This document shows, one piece after another, positions 12,201-27,200 of a stretch of 64,000 nucleotides of DNA. The translations under genes were made by a program, and so were the position numbers. Each line of letters begins with the position of its first letter. The stretch's first letter is position 1. The DNA lies in the NCBI GenBank assembly GCA_914767715.1, contig OU612073.1, positions 10,480,001 to 10,544,000 of the forward strand, read 5' to 3'. Under the pieces are notes generated by a model. The model was given only the letters and a program-made list of their open reading frames with translations, was not told the DNA's origin and did not search any database. Source of the DNA: Membranipora membranacea (taxonomy: Eukaryota > Bryozoa > Gymnolaemata > Cheilostomatida > Membraniporidae).

Positions 12201-15200
12201 TACTGTGACCCCAAGTGACCTGGCTCAAACTGTTTTTTCTGTAGTCATTCTCAAAGATGTTTATAACAGAGAAGTTGGTTTTTAGTGTGGGTTCTGTCTT
12301 CTTTTATTGCTAAGTGTTGAGGCATGATCGTGTTCTTACTGACGTTTCACCGATTTCCAGTACTTGTTGGGTGAAGTGTTGTTTCTGGATTTTGAAAAAG
12401 TTAAAGAGTTGAAATATTGTTTTAAAGAAAATACACTGTTCAGCAGTCTGAGCTAAAGTTGGTCATTGAAAAATCCTTTGGGAAAGGTTTATTGTAAAAC
12501 CTAATTTGTTCTCTACTATTATTACGTCTGAATAGTGTTTATTGCCAGTAATGTTGTCCTACTACATTTCCAATAACGAATTGTTTTGTTGGGATAATAT
12601 CTCATATTCAATAGTAATCTAATACACATTTGCTCTGTTGCTATGCAGTCATTGAATTGACACTTAGCTATTGCTGCTGAAAGCTTTAGAGCTCATGTGG
12701 CAAAGCAAATGAATAAAAATGTGCTCTACTATACACAGATCTAGAAGTTTATATATTTGTAACACACTGTATGCATATCGACACAAACTATTATAGTCAG
12801 CTTTCAAGCTGATATTGGCAGGCTGTCCTAAGTGCCTGTCCGGGCTAAAAAGTTGCTTGCTGTATGTATTCTGGTGCTCATCTTTCATTTTGCCCTTGCT
12901 GCAGATCTAACCAGCCCAACCAAAGAGTAAACTCCTTGGTCCAACTTACTATATTATTATATCTGATTATCCTACAAATGTGAAAGAGTTAATCTTCATA
13001 AATTTAATTAATAATATTACAAATAATAAAGTTCACAGTTATCAACTATGCAGCTTAGCAACTAAAAGGATCTTCTCTTGTTCAGGATTCACTGGAAATG
13101 TGATAAAAAATCCTGGTCAGTCATTATTTGACTTCCTTTAGCCGAGATCTCTCCAGATGATACTGAGACGAAGTATTAGTTTTGGTCAAATTTTTGAAAA
13201 CAATATAATATACCCTCCACTGGGTAAATAAATCTATGGGTGCTGAACTGACCTTTTAGTTTTCACAAACAATCATCATCTGTTTGTTTCTACCTGTAGA
13301 GCTGCCTCACTTGCTAATCAGCCAAAGAAGATATCAGTATGGCCAGAATGGAGCGATGCTGACGTGAACGCTGAGAAATGGGTGAGACAAAGTTCTTGAA
13401 AATGTCATACTGTTTTATCAGTCAGACTTTAGGCATTTATTTAGAATCGTCTGGTTTGGTCTAATAGCCTCATAATGTGTGTGCTGACCACAGACTTTGA
13501 TTACATTGGAATTAGAATCACAGCAATTTATACTAGCCATCTACTGTATTTTCCCACTTGGATGTAGCGAGACATTGACCAGTGCAGGTCTATGTCTAAG
13601 AAATAAAGTTTTGTTAATTCTTTCTCATATAAGACGACAACTGCACATGGCAGATCATCTGCTCAGGTTTGTTAAGTACTCAGTACTGACCTCCATTCAA
13701 TAAGGCGGTAGAATGAACCTCACTGCATCACTGCGGCCTGAACACTATATCGAGTAGCATATCTTGGCTTACTTTCATGGGGTTTGGTTGAAATAAAAGT
13801 AAACTGCTTTACTCAAACCCAAAAGATGATGTAGAGAAGTTGATATCGGCATGGGTGAGGTTCTGTCTGCTGTGGAACTTTTTGGGTGGGGGAAGGGGGT
13901 CTTATTCCAGTGTTTTGAAAATCATCGTCCATTGATAGAGTGTGTTTATTCATCATATAGTGTGCAGCAAATACTACTCATTCTACTGAGTACTAACTCA
14001 ATGTAGTAGAGTGAGTGAGTGAGAGTATTTTATCAACTGATCTCTCATAGAACAGATGGCTCTGATAACAAGTCACCAATTTTTGTCCTACCAATAAGAA
14101 AAGTTGCTGTATCAACAGCAAATAGAGAAACTCACGAGTAATTTTCAGAAGTTTCTGATGAATGTGGAGCTGTAGGCCTGCTAGCTATTTAAATCTACAG
14201 TAGGCCTATTTTGGTTGACACTTCTATAACAAGTTTTGGTTGTTCTGATTTTGAAACTAGCTACTCAATAATAAATAATAAAATCACTTGGTTTCTCAGG
14301 GACCGTCAGGCGTTTCCCTCTCAAAGGTAATTGCAACCAATGTTTATCATTTCATCACTTGCCTCAATAAAAACTTATAATTTCACACCAGTGGAAAAGC
14401 TTTTGCAAACGCAAATCACTACCCACAAAATATGTTCATATAGTACTGATCTCACAATTCCTTCCTTCCTTTAAATAATAACCTAGTTCAATTGGTTTTT
14501 CTTCTCACAATTGGCGCAGTCCTAGGCTATTTGTGGGAATAATTGTAACAAATCTGGACACACATTTCCCAAACTCCCTGATGAAATGAACCCTATAGTA
14601 TATCTTGCTGTTTCATTACAAATCACCAAATAACAATACTCGATAGCTCAATGCCACTGAACCCTGAAAACAGCCGCTCTCAAACTGGATGAACCCTTAT
14701 TATTTTTGACTGCATGAACATGGACTCAGTCTGCCCTAGTATTGCGCCAATCAGTTCATAATCACACAGCTACTTACCTCTTTCTTTGCTTCAACCTACG
14801 CTAACTGAATAACTATAATGTCTTCTCTGAACCTTTCCAGGGTCAGTAATATTGTTGACATTTTTAATGTCTCTAAAATCATAACAGCAATTTCTGATAA
14901 TATTTTTAAATAACAGATATATTGGACTATGGCAGAATATCTAAGTCATTTTTTGTATGGTGTAGTATTAAGAAGCAAGACCTTTCTCTTGGTTATTAAA
15001 CAGCGTTCTTATTTAATTCAATTTAATTGATTCTTGTATATCAAAGGACAACACCAGTCTAGACAGCTTAAATATTATATATAAATATACATTAAACTTG
15101 CCAAAACTAGCTTTCTCTGTACTCTGTTCTACCTCAAGAAAATATTTGGATTATATGACCAGGGTATTAATTTGTTTACTGTATATTACTCTAGTTCAAC

Positions 15201-18200
15201 TTCATTGCGAAACTAGCAGAGGTGACAAAGCCAGCTTTATTATTTTATTTTTCTCGATCACCAAATTTTGATATAAATCTAGAATTTAACTTTTAACCTG
15301 AACCATCTACAAACACTTCCCTTTTTGGGTAGCCTATGTGCTCACATTGACACCCTGATATCAAAGGGTGGTGTGCCAGTCACTCCATCTTTTGATGTCA
15401 AAGTAAATAGATCAACTTTTTAGGAGTTGTGTCTCCTGGACTTACACGGCAATCTCGAGTGATACAAAGCTGCCACTTATCACGGCAAGAGCACACAGTG
15501 TGAGGTCATGAAACAGCAACGACACGCAAATCACTCCATTTATTTTGCTTACTTCATTATCTATCCAGCTTCCTCTTGATGTCAATTGACAATCATTAAC
15601 CATTCACCTTCTCATTTTAATAAAGTTTCTTAAAAAATAATTAGTCCAATCAATTCCCTCTAATTAAACTCACACTTCAATAGACTAATTGTTAGGAAAT
15701 TTTTGCACCAGTCATTTCATCAAAGTTTTTACTATTGTGATTGTAGGATGCTGCTCATAAAGGCAAAAAGGAAGAGAAGGGAAAATCCCCTGTGGTAAGA
15801 TACCAGAGTAATTATGACAAATTTTCTTGCTGATCGGATGCGATGCCCTCCCAAAGCTGTCACAAAATAATGCTATATTCAAGTTATTTCAGTTCTTTGA
15901 CATATTTTGAATCATCTCCCCTTGACCCAAATGATCATGTGGCCGGTGAGTGGTTATCGCACCCCTTTCTGGGGCAATGTCAGTTGTTCAATTCCTATGG
16001 CTAACCATTATTACACATTATAATATTTTGCCCTGCAAACTAGGTAATGAGCCAACATATTTGCTACTGTGTTCCCCAGTATAACTTGTTGCTATACCTG
16101 ATTGTTGAAAGTATATTGTTGTTTACAGGTACAGCACTTTTTTGATGACCCGGATGGTAAGATAGACTTACCTCCTTCACTCAGAGTAACTCACTGGAAG
16201 AGGCCTCAAGATTACATATTAGACAAGGTAGGATCATCACCTTAACAATGAACATGCAGTGGTGCGCATACACTGCTCAAACACAAGGTTTCTAGTTCAA
16301 CCATCTCATGGACTGCCACAGCAGCAATTATCTCGTTCCTTTACTTCTGGCCCTCAGTTCATTTTTACAGAAGCTATTTTGTGATTCAATCGATATGTTT
16401 TTGATGTACAAGTACTCTGAATGCACTCTCATTTATCGGGCATATTTTAAATGTAGTTTTGAAAATCTTTGCTCCTGTTATCAAAGATACTAAATACTAA
16501 AGCCATTGCTGTACATAAAGTATTCAGTGAATACAAAGATTACAGCATCTATAATCTAACAAGCTATATCTGTGAGATAATTCGTTGCATTACCCCTTGG
16601 ATTATTTTTGAGAGAGATTATTCTTTGTATAATCTCTCGGAATACTTTTGTTTACAGACACCCACAGTGGTAGACTTAGATGAGGGACAGACACAGTTTG
16701 ATATTCTCGGACCCAATGAAGCCAGCTCAGAGAGTGAGGTATGTTCTTACTGTCTCTTTATTTTATTCAAAACCTAGATAGTTGTGAAGATTTGGTAGAT
16801 TTTGGCTAAATTCTCAATCAAAGCTTATATACAGGAATTTGCAAAAAATGTATCAACAAGTGAATTTGACAGGTTAGATCGCAATCTGCAATACCGCAGC
16901 CATGCTATTAGCATTATGAATAAGGCTCATTCATTCAATTTTTTACAGTTGGTAAGATATATAATTAGTGAAATACAAGCTTTATGGCGTATGAATGAAG
17001 CCAAAGTACCCACAGAGCCTGGTACTGACGCCTATAATGCCGGTCTATCTGAGGAGATCGTACACAACTGGAGACCATGGGATCATATCTATGCTATCAA
17101 CAAGATTGGTAAAGGTCCAGTGCTACCAGCATATAATCCACATGGGAAATACGTCGTCAAAATCTACTGGATGGTAAGATAGCATAGTCAGTGTGTTCTA
17201 TATTTTTTGTTTTATTTTTAGCCTATGAAATCGCAACCCAAGGAAGCAATTGCTAGCCATGAATATTTCAAGAAGAAAGTCCTAACTGTTGAAAAGATGA
17301 AATGTGTTTCTTACATAGACTTAATAATAAGTCTATGGTTTCTTATGAGGCTACTGAAGATACATTTGAATCTATCATACAATTTTTGTTGTTTCTTTGC
17401 GAAACAGGGCTCTAGCTAAACGTGTAGTGAAGTTGCTTTATGATATCAATATTTAGTATCTTCGATGATATTGCATCTTTTTGCTGGTAAAGTGTTCCTT
17501 GTATTTTCTGCTCATCTGATTTTTTGGCTGATGATTTTCAGGGCACCTGGAGAAAACTTATAGTTGATGATTTGATGCCGTATAATGATGAGGAGAAACC
17601 TTTACTTCCGATGACAGCCTTGGGAAATGAGCTGTGGCCTCTTCTACTGTCCAAAGCTCTGATTAAAGTGGCCTCATTAGAGTAAGTATATCATCTCTAC
17701 TAAAAGCGTCTAATAAGCATTTATTATCTTTATTGGCGTATTATCTCTATAAAACTTGTTATACCTGCTAGGCCTTTCTAGTACGGTCAATCTGCTAAAT
17801 TTAAAAATAATGAATTTTATAGAATTTAGTGTGGCAGTTGAGGCATGCTACGTTTTTACTCCGCAATTCAAAAATGAAACGGCGAGAAATTGCATCAGGA
17901 CTGCAAAAAAAGTTTCTATATTGAAATTGTATGATATAAACATTATTTCCTTATAATCTTTGCAGCTACAATGGCGGTAATAATTGCTGTGAGTTTGGAG
18001 ATTTCAGCGTCATACACAGTTTAACAGGATGGCTACCAGAGACTATCCCACTGCAGTAAGTCACACAACAAATAACAGCACGTCTCATGTTAGCAGTAGA
18101 TTCCCATTTGCCTCTACTTTTTAAATCATTACATTTGATCAACCCATCTCATTCATCGTCAACGCATTATCCATATTTGAATTCCATTATGATATATTAG

Positions 18201-21200
18201 GTGCGATAATTTACAAAATTCTACTAGTTAAGTTCAGATCAAGTATTACCAAAATTTCATGCATTGGGAGTTTCTCCCCCTAAAGTCGCCAAATGGGGCG
18301 GCTTACCAGAAGGATGTTAGCGATTTGATATGCTGGAAAATTGGGTAAAACTTGACTTAGGTTAGGTAAAGGAGAAACGGCAGCATGTTAAAGTAACACT
18401 TTGGGCTAATTGCTGCAGTCGAAATTCACGAGGTCACACCTCATTATCAATGCTCGCCACCACCTTCATAAACTCTCTATTATATCACTGATAGTCTCAT
18501 TCTTCCCTCGATACCTTCTCCCTAGTTTAAGCTGTAGGGTATTTCAATATCGCCTACCTTCTCTCTCAACAACTATCTCAAAACACTAGATCAATACTGC
18601 ATAGGACAGAAATCATGATCATTTGTACTGAAATTTCTTCAGAGATGTGTTGCTCAAGGCTACTGGCTTCTGGAATTCCTCTGTCCGCCCATTGCGTAAT
18701 GCTGATTACGCTGTTGAATGTTGGGAACACAGTATCAATCATGGCATCGAAATGAATAACAACCTCATCAAACTCAACTACTTTGCAAACAAACCAAGAC
18801 ACACATGGAAGCGGGCAGAGTACCCGCTCAAAGTGACAGAGCTGCCTCGATACCAACCACTCTGCTGCTCTCTGAGCGGCATCACCAAGCAGACAAGGGA
18901 AGCTATGACACGCCTACCCGAGTACATACTTGTTGGGGATCCTCGGCATGATAATATCTGCCGATGTGTTTGTCATACCTCCGACATCAAAGAGTGCAAC
19001 TCTATGATGATAAAAGATAATCGAAAGCTTATCATAGAAAAGCCAATACCGGGAGATGTTAGCCGTGATATATATGTGCCGAAAATAGCAACTCGAAGAA
19101 ACTGGTCTAACAATAACAACAACAGTGACAGTAATAGCAACAGTGATAGAACAGAGGGTAGGAGTTGTGTCCCCATCAAATATGCTGATGTGATTATAAA
19201 TCAGAACACAGATGTCATCAGAGCAAGGTCACACATTCAGCTTCTTCCGTTCTCTGCTCTTATAAATTCTGTTTGTAGTTCTGCTTTGTTACTTATTCAT
19301 AACTTTATCTTATATTCATAGTTTCTCTCTCACTCTCTCTCTCTCTCTCTCTCTCTCTCCTCACTGCTATCAATAATCATCTTAACATAATTTATCATTA
19401 GCGCTCTGTTTTCAGTTTCAGCTCTTCTCATATCATCATAAAACAGCTCGGCCTCCATGCTTCTATTCGTTAAAAGACGGTATTACCTTCCATCCCAAGA
19501 ATTCTCATTGCTTTCTAGTCAGCTTCTAGTTGTTAGAATTTGTAGGATAGTTTTTTATTCTCTTGAACTAAACACTTATTATTATATAAGAGCTGTCTCC
19601 AGAAAAATGACATTTCCTTTTCATGTGCTAGCTATTACAATGTTATTGTTTTGCTTGTTGCAGGTATGGACATCTAGATGAGATATGGGGGTTGTTACGT
19701 AACATAGTACCACAGTTCCAGTTACCTGAGCTGCCAGCTGAGAAGCCAGCCGAGACAGATTGCAAACCAGAGTCAGCAGTGCCAGAGTCTGGTCTAGGAG
19801 ATGATGCTGTGTCTGAACAACCTGCCAAGGATGGCAAGGTGAGAGAGCACTCTGACTCTGAAAACTGTACTATACGGATGTGTTCTGGATTTTCTGATAG
19901 TGATGTCAAATTAGTATGAGTACTTAACATGTACTCGCCCCTTGTCCTCAACTTAACTTCGGGTCTTCTCACCCAGGTCAGGGTAGATTTAGTATAATCT
20001 CACTAAAACATTTCACTGTTGTTCCCACCTCAATTATCACGGAATTTCAACGGGCGCCTTTGTGTATTCTTTGATAATAGTTTGGTGCAACAAACAGTTT
20101 AAATGCAGACCATTTATAAGACTTTTCATGAGTCCCTTTCAATGTTATATTAGTGTCTTGAGTTTAAGCTATGTCCTCATCAACAGTGGCTTATATTTCG
20201 AATCTATACAACAGTTTGCTATCCTAAGATCATCCACTACTACATGGAAAAAATTTGATCTTTTCCCACTCATGTTATGTTATTGATACTTATTCTCCTG
20301 ATCATATTATATGCTATTTAGTATATATGCTGAATCATTATTTTCGTATAGGATGGTAAAAAACCAGAGAAACAGGAAGTGAAGACAGCTAAAGGTGGTA
20401 AAGGAGGGAAGGATGGTAAAGGTGATAAGAAAGACAAAGATAAGGACAAAGATAAGCATAGTATGTACATTCATAATATAGGATTGGAATCCATTCAACG
20501 ACGATTTGTGCTCATTTTTTTTCTCAGTGTTTTTGGCGATATCTGATGCTAACTAAAGCTGAAATATTGTGACTGTAAAAGTTCACCAACATGCATGACG
20601 GACAGAAAAATCATGATTGTTTTAAAGTTCTCCACAATTATTTAATATTGGTAGCTGACCCCCGTACCTGATCCGTGGACATGAACTTGGCAGTTTTTCT
20701 TTTGATGCTATCTGAAGTTAGACCACCCATGCTCAGTCTTACCCTTACTCCAATTTTAGATGCAAAGCCTGAGGAGTCTGCTATTCCAGAGCACCCTGAG
20801 ATGGCAGTGTTTGCCACATTTACCAATGTCGCCAAATATCCTTCTAAAATATCAGCTCTTGGTGAGATGGCCGATACATCCGAGAGACTTAGACAGGTAA
20901 GTATCAAATGCAGTAATGTACACACAGCTTTTGATGGACTTAGCTCTTTTTTGATTGCTATAACTCAAACAAGCTCCTACTGTCAATCACAATGATATGA
21001 TAGATAAAGCACTAGAACTGATATGATCAGAGGCACCACCAATATTGAAATTCAGAGTTGGTAAAGACTGTTCTACAAAAGCTACCTAATTTACTTTGTA
21101 GAACAACATCTCACATCAGTATCCACATCCCGTATGGATAAAGCAGACAAGAGATTGTCCATTAGAACGACCACCTCCCGAGGAAGTTATCCCTCCATGG

Positions 21201-24200
21201 AAACTTATTAGACCTAAGCTCCCTAAAGAAGCACCTACTGACGAGCCACGGGCTGTGCCTGAGCCCCCTAAGCCTCTACAATGTGTGGAGATTACCTCAC
21301 CTTATATAAACTACAGAGTCAGCCCTATTCCCATTCCTACTGACACGTATGTATATAAATACAAAGATACCATTTCATATGTTGTTCATCCGTTCACCTT
21401 GACATTCACTGGAGTTTCACCCATTTTTGCACCACATTTCAAGACTTAACCTGAATGTAAGAAGTTTTTTTGTTAGCAAGGTAGGGAGATTAACTGACTG
21501 TTTTTCTTACCAACCTGCCAAGATCATAATGCAACGTTTCAAATTAACAATCCTGGCTTTTCCTGCTTGTATATCTACACATAGAAACATAGCAGTAAGA
21601 CACTTGTATGAAAGATAAGAGGCCAAATTAATGTAAAAAGCAACAACAACACTGCCCATAAAAATTAAAAAAAAATACTTCCTGGTCATGATGCAATTAT
21701 TTATTTAGTGCACGGGACACACCCACTTATATACAGGCCACATATCTTAATGCAATGATTCTCACATATAAGGCCTGGAAATTTGGAAATGCTGGTTTAC
21801 TATTCACCAACTTAAAAGTCACCGCTCCTGGCTATACAAAATTATTTAATTTTTAACTAGACGTGAATGTTGTGTTGATGTTGTGTTCTGTTGTTGGTAT
21901 TTTTAGCACCCCTGTTGTTATATCTCCTGCTACTCCACTATCAGACACGGCTGATGATGAGTTAGTATATAACACCACCACCCCTTACCCCTTCCTGCCC
22001 CTATTTCACTTCGCCCCCGAATATATACAATGATTAGCTGTATTCAGAGCTGGGACAAAGTCATCCTTGAGTCAATTCATTTAGATTCACATCTTTACTT
22101 GTCTTGGTGAGCTTTTGACTACACAGTCAAGTCATTTAGAGTCAATTCACAAGTCGTCACATTTTTACTTGACTTCGTGAGCTTGTGACTTGACTTGACA
22201 TAGCAAGACGACATGATTTGAAGTCATTTTTTCCTAGCTCTGACTGAATTCTTGAGCTGATATCTGTCTAGCATATCTATATTAGCGGATAGCTAGATGT
22301 TCTAGTGCTTCATAACCCTTTTCTTTTACTTCCACCGCTCCTAGAGCTAGACAAAGTATTTTTCCCTTGCGAAATCTTATCTAGTTATGCTGGTCTACTA
22401 GGTTCTGTTATTATTAGTTCTGCAATAGGTAGTCACTAATAACTTCTAGATGTCTGGCGTGGAAACGAGACCGACATTAGATGCTTTCAACTGTTCAATG
22501 GTATATTTACTTTAAATCTGATATGCTTTATTTAAAAACTTATTAGTATGTAGTATTTATATGTTTGTGAGCATAATGGTCATAAGTAATCTTCATCAAA
22601 TTGTAGTCATTTAGTTTAATGGTTAGTCACTTATGTGATTGCAAATGATTGGCTAGATACTATATTGCTCATAAAGGTGGTAGTTATTGTCTGCAGTTTC
22701 AACTTGGAATCATGAAAGTGGAGTTTCTGAGACCAGCCATAACTGTCTGCTCTGAAAAGCTTAGTCGGGTGGTGGGAATTCCTCCCAGCAGCCACTCAAT
22801 AGAGACAGGCAATAGAAGACAGACTATGTCGATATGAGAACTGAATGCCTGACTTGGACATCAGCGTCACTGTCACTCACTATTGGTCACCTGATTGAGG
22901 CTTTAAATCCTTTTTACAGACACAGGCCGAACTCGACACTGGAAAGAGGAGGGACTAGACCTGGAACCTCAAATGTGGAGTCGATTATGGAAGCTGATGA
23001 GAACACCAACTCACCACTTGTTACACCGAGACAAAGAACTGAGGCTGATCACAAAGCAGTGGAGGTAAGAAAAACTACAAGGACGTTATGTTATTTTTTA
23101 TGCTTGATGGTTCAGAAAGTTTGTTTAAGGTGAGTTTACATTTCACAAAGCATAGATTAACTATAACGTTCAATTATTGCTTATATTTTTTATGATGTGA
23201 AAATCTGGCAGACAACGATGATCAAATAATTGGCATTGTAAACTCACCTGAACCAAGTATTCTGGACACAAACAGCCGCATTTTCTAACAACCGCTCACA
23301 AGCTTATTCATGTTGATAATATGGATTAACTGATTGGTTAATTATGCCCCCATTACTCTAGCCAATGTGTTGGTTCTGATTGACTGGTGGGTAGAAGAGA
23401 TCAGACATTGGCTCTCTTTCCCATCCAATAGCAAATCATATCGTAGCCAACACATTGGCTACCATTACACTAATAGGAACAATACAGTAAGTTATAGTGT
23501 TTCCCTCAATCTTTTACTAATAAGGGAGATGCAGAGACAACATCCCCTACACAGACACTGAGAACTCAGGCTAGAAAGGTAAAATTGAAATGTAACCATC
23601 CATGTCCCTGTGTTGTAATGCTAATAATTCTACAAATTTTCTTGTGATTGTAAGTTTGATGGAAAGTCTGTTTTGTTGATCATATTTGTTGTCTTCTTCC
23701 CCCTTTGATTTGTCTATATTTCCTATGAATGACATATCTACGCTGAAGATGAGGTGAGAAATGTTGTAAACTACAGGCTGGTGGCTAATTTATAAATTGA
23801 TGGTGCTGTCTTCTGAAATCTTTCATCTGATTATCTATGTGTCTGGGCGTTAGTGAAAATTACATTGTATTACTTTCTTATTGCATTGTTGAATTTACAG
23901 CCAAGCCCAGCACCGTCAAACAGTGCTCGGTCAATGCGGCGAACCAGCTCAACGCATTCATCGCCTACAAGGAGACCATCTAATGTATCCCAGGCTTCCC
24001 TGCAGCTGGGCGGTCACAGGCCCTCCGTGGCCAGCTCTCGCTCAGCGCAGGGAGACGCCAGGAATTCTCTCAGTTTCATCAGTGAGGTAGCTGTTATGTG
24101 TGTTCCCAGTCTTAGCCGGAGAGACCTTGACCTTCATCTCAGTGACCTTGACATAGAGACTAGCTGACCGTATCCCCTCCCCTAACCTTTCTTGACATGC

Positions 24201-27200
24201 TTCATTGGTTTGTTTGGGTCCGGCAAAAGAAGTTCCCAAAATTCCAGAATGAAGTTTATTGGGAAAGGCTAGGTCCCAACCATTCATTGTTGTGTAGTCT
24301 AGCTAGGTTGTGTCGCAGTGCGTGCGCTGAGTGTATCTACCATGGGGAGTAGGTAGGAAGGTAAACGAGAAGCAATGTAATATTCCGCTCCCATGTTACC
24401 AATTATAATGTTATTCCTTATACAAAGCCATCCCATAAGTAGCTCAGTTGATAACTGTTACCAACATCCATCTTACATAGCCTTCCCATAGGTAGCTCAG
24501 TTATATCTTGCCTCTATCTACCCTCCTAACAGTAGTTCTGGAGGATGAGAAGATAGAACCTTTGTGTTGTTTCGTGGGCTGGTTGACGGTTTGCTAGAGG
24601 GTTACGTGTAGTCTCTGTTGATTTGGTAGTTTTCCTTGTTTACAGCTTTATTATGACAAACCATGGTTTATTCTCGTGGAATAGTTTCCCAACTGTGAAT
24701 TTTGAATTTGTTAAGGTCATAATTCACATAATCTGCTATTGGCTATTGATTGAACGATATTGATAGTCACTTGATACTCATTTCATGTATTTGGCATTCC
24801 TTATGACAAGTTTTTGTTTTTTAGCATGATAAGCCGAGCAGTGCCAGGTCAACTGCCACCAATAAGACCACAGGTGGTAAAGGAGGAAAAGGTCCACTCG
24901 CTGTTGACAAATCAGCTAAAAAGGATGAGGTGAGCATAGCATTAATCTTGTGTTCTTTGATGAAGTCATGACTGGGGGGATGAGGGTGTGGTTGAGGCTT
25001 TGTAGCGCTGTACCTGTGAAATAGCTTGTCACTTGACGCTATTACATCCATACATAAAATGCCAGCCATTTGATTCTTTTAGTACCCAAATTACCATTCC
25101 ACTTATTCTGGGTTTTTTGAATTTTTTAAATTTCTATTATGTCAGTCACTAATATTTGATGGTACTTGTGGTCATTAGATATTAATAGACACATGTGATG
25201 ACTCTGTGGCTTCTATGGTAACCAATGAAGAGGTAAATCTGCATTCTTTCCTAAATCACCAAATTTCAATAATTATAGATTATAACTAGATATATTAGAC
25301 AAATTAGGAAAATTATAGTTTAAGATATCAGGCTGTCGGTTTCTCATCACTGTAATCGACAGCCTGAGTGTCTGACCATACACAACACCTACTCACTCCC
25401 ATCAACCACACACAAACACATATACACCTTTTTCATGCACAATAGATAAGTTAAGCCAGTTTTCCTACATTTGGAGTTGCTCCTCTTTGCTTGTCCCTTG
25501 AGGAGGTGCGACTCCTAATGTCTGCGAACAGAAACAAACATTGTCCATACACAAACATACAAACACTTAGGCCTAGATGATTACCAACCTTTGATTTAGC
25601 AACGGTAGTTAGTCCGAGCCCCTGTGCCCTCCGATTTGAAAGAGAACAGTCATATTATTCAACATTGTTCTTCGAAATTTCAAATAAGGTTAAATTAAAC
25701 TCTTTTATGCATAGCGTAAATCCAGAACCACACTGGTAGTACCCAACAGCGTAAGTGATTTTTCGCATCTCCGGAATTCACGCTTTGTCTCTATCTAACA
25801 TTTTATTAACTCAATCCTTTTATTCTCTGCTGCTGTTGGTTTTCAAGATCAGAAAACCGCTGTTATTGTTACGCAAAAGACTTAAATGTGTTAACTGATT
25901 GGTGGCCAGGCTGAATTTTATCAGAAATCAGATTTGAATGTGTTCCGAAAGCCACAGCCTGTTTTTTTCCCAGCATCTATCTGTAACATTAGGATAATAT
26001 ATCCAGAATATTCTCTCCATATATGAAGGCATTAATATTATCTATAAAAGTCTTCTAAAGCAATTGTTGCCAGCTAGCGGAAGTTAGATTTACATTTCCT
26101 ACCAACATAACTAAATTACTTTCTCGTATACTTTATATAGTCCCAGGCAACTCCTGGAAAGTCAGGCAAGAAAGATATGTCTACCCTCAAAGCAGACGAC
26201 AAGAAAGGCAAGAAAGAGAGAACAGACTCAGCTAAGACGTCCAAATCAGACGCCAAGGGTAAGATCACACAGTAAACTTCAAAGCAGCATAAACACTTGA
26301 TCTATTTTATGCTAGAGGCAGATATCTGGGATTGCTTGTCCTCTTCCGATGATCAAACACATCAAAATCAATAATACCTAATAGTGTGTGTCTATCTATG
26401 CCTGTACAGTAATATACTGTAGAGTTGCTAAATATAAAGTAATTTACATTTTATAATGATTTATTTTACACCAGGTGGCAGAGCTGAGAGCCATCTAACT
26501 GATGGTGATGTTGTACCCGTTACTCCACAAGGAGATGATGGTGGATTTAGTGAGGCTGGAGGTGCTGCCCCCGATGAGCCTACGGAGTCCTCATCTATGA
26601 AAGACACAGAGAATCAAATGTGGATGGACTTTGAGATATTCTGCAAATGCTTCAAGTATGTGGTACCAACCTACGACCCAATTATATACGCAAAACCATT
26701 TGTTTGAAGTGCGATTTTTAGAGACAGTCTGAGTGGCAAACACATACTCATATGCCATAGCCTAATCACAAGGTCACTCTTTGTTTGTTATTGTAAACAA
26801 AGAAAGTTGCCGCATGATGAGGCAATATTTTCCATATTTGCATCAGCCACATAATGGCATATGTTGTGTGTGTTGTAAGAGATGACTGTGGCTACGTGCA
26901 AATTTTTCAACAACCCAGCATTTTCTATTGATATTTTTATGTATATTTTAGGACCTTGACAGTCTATCATAAGCCAGGCACGTACCCCTACAAGGCTCAC
27001 CATACTGACAATATGAAGGTAAGTGTACGTTAGACTTACATTTATAATTCACTAATGTTAGTGATCAGTGTGACTAAACAATATTCTCAAACTAAACTTG
27101 TGTCCTAATAAATTTAAACAATGTTAGCTAAGCTTCTTTTTTCGATTTCGATTCGATTCTTTCGAGGTAGTTTTTTCGTTGTTGGCTGTGGTAAAAACAT

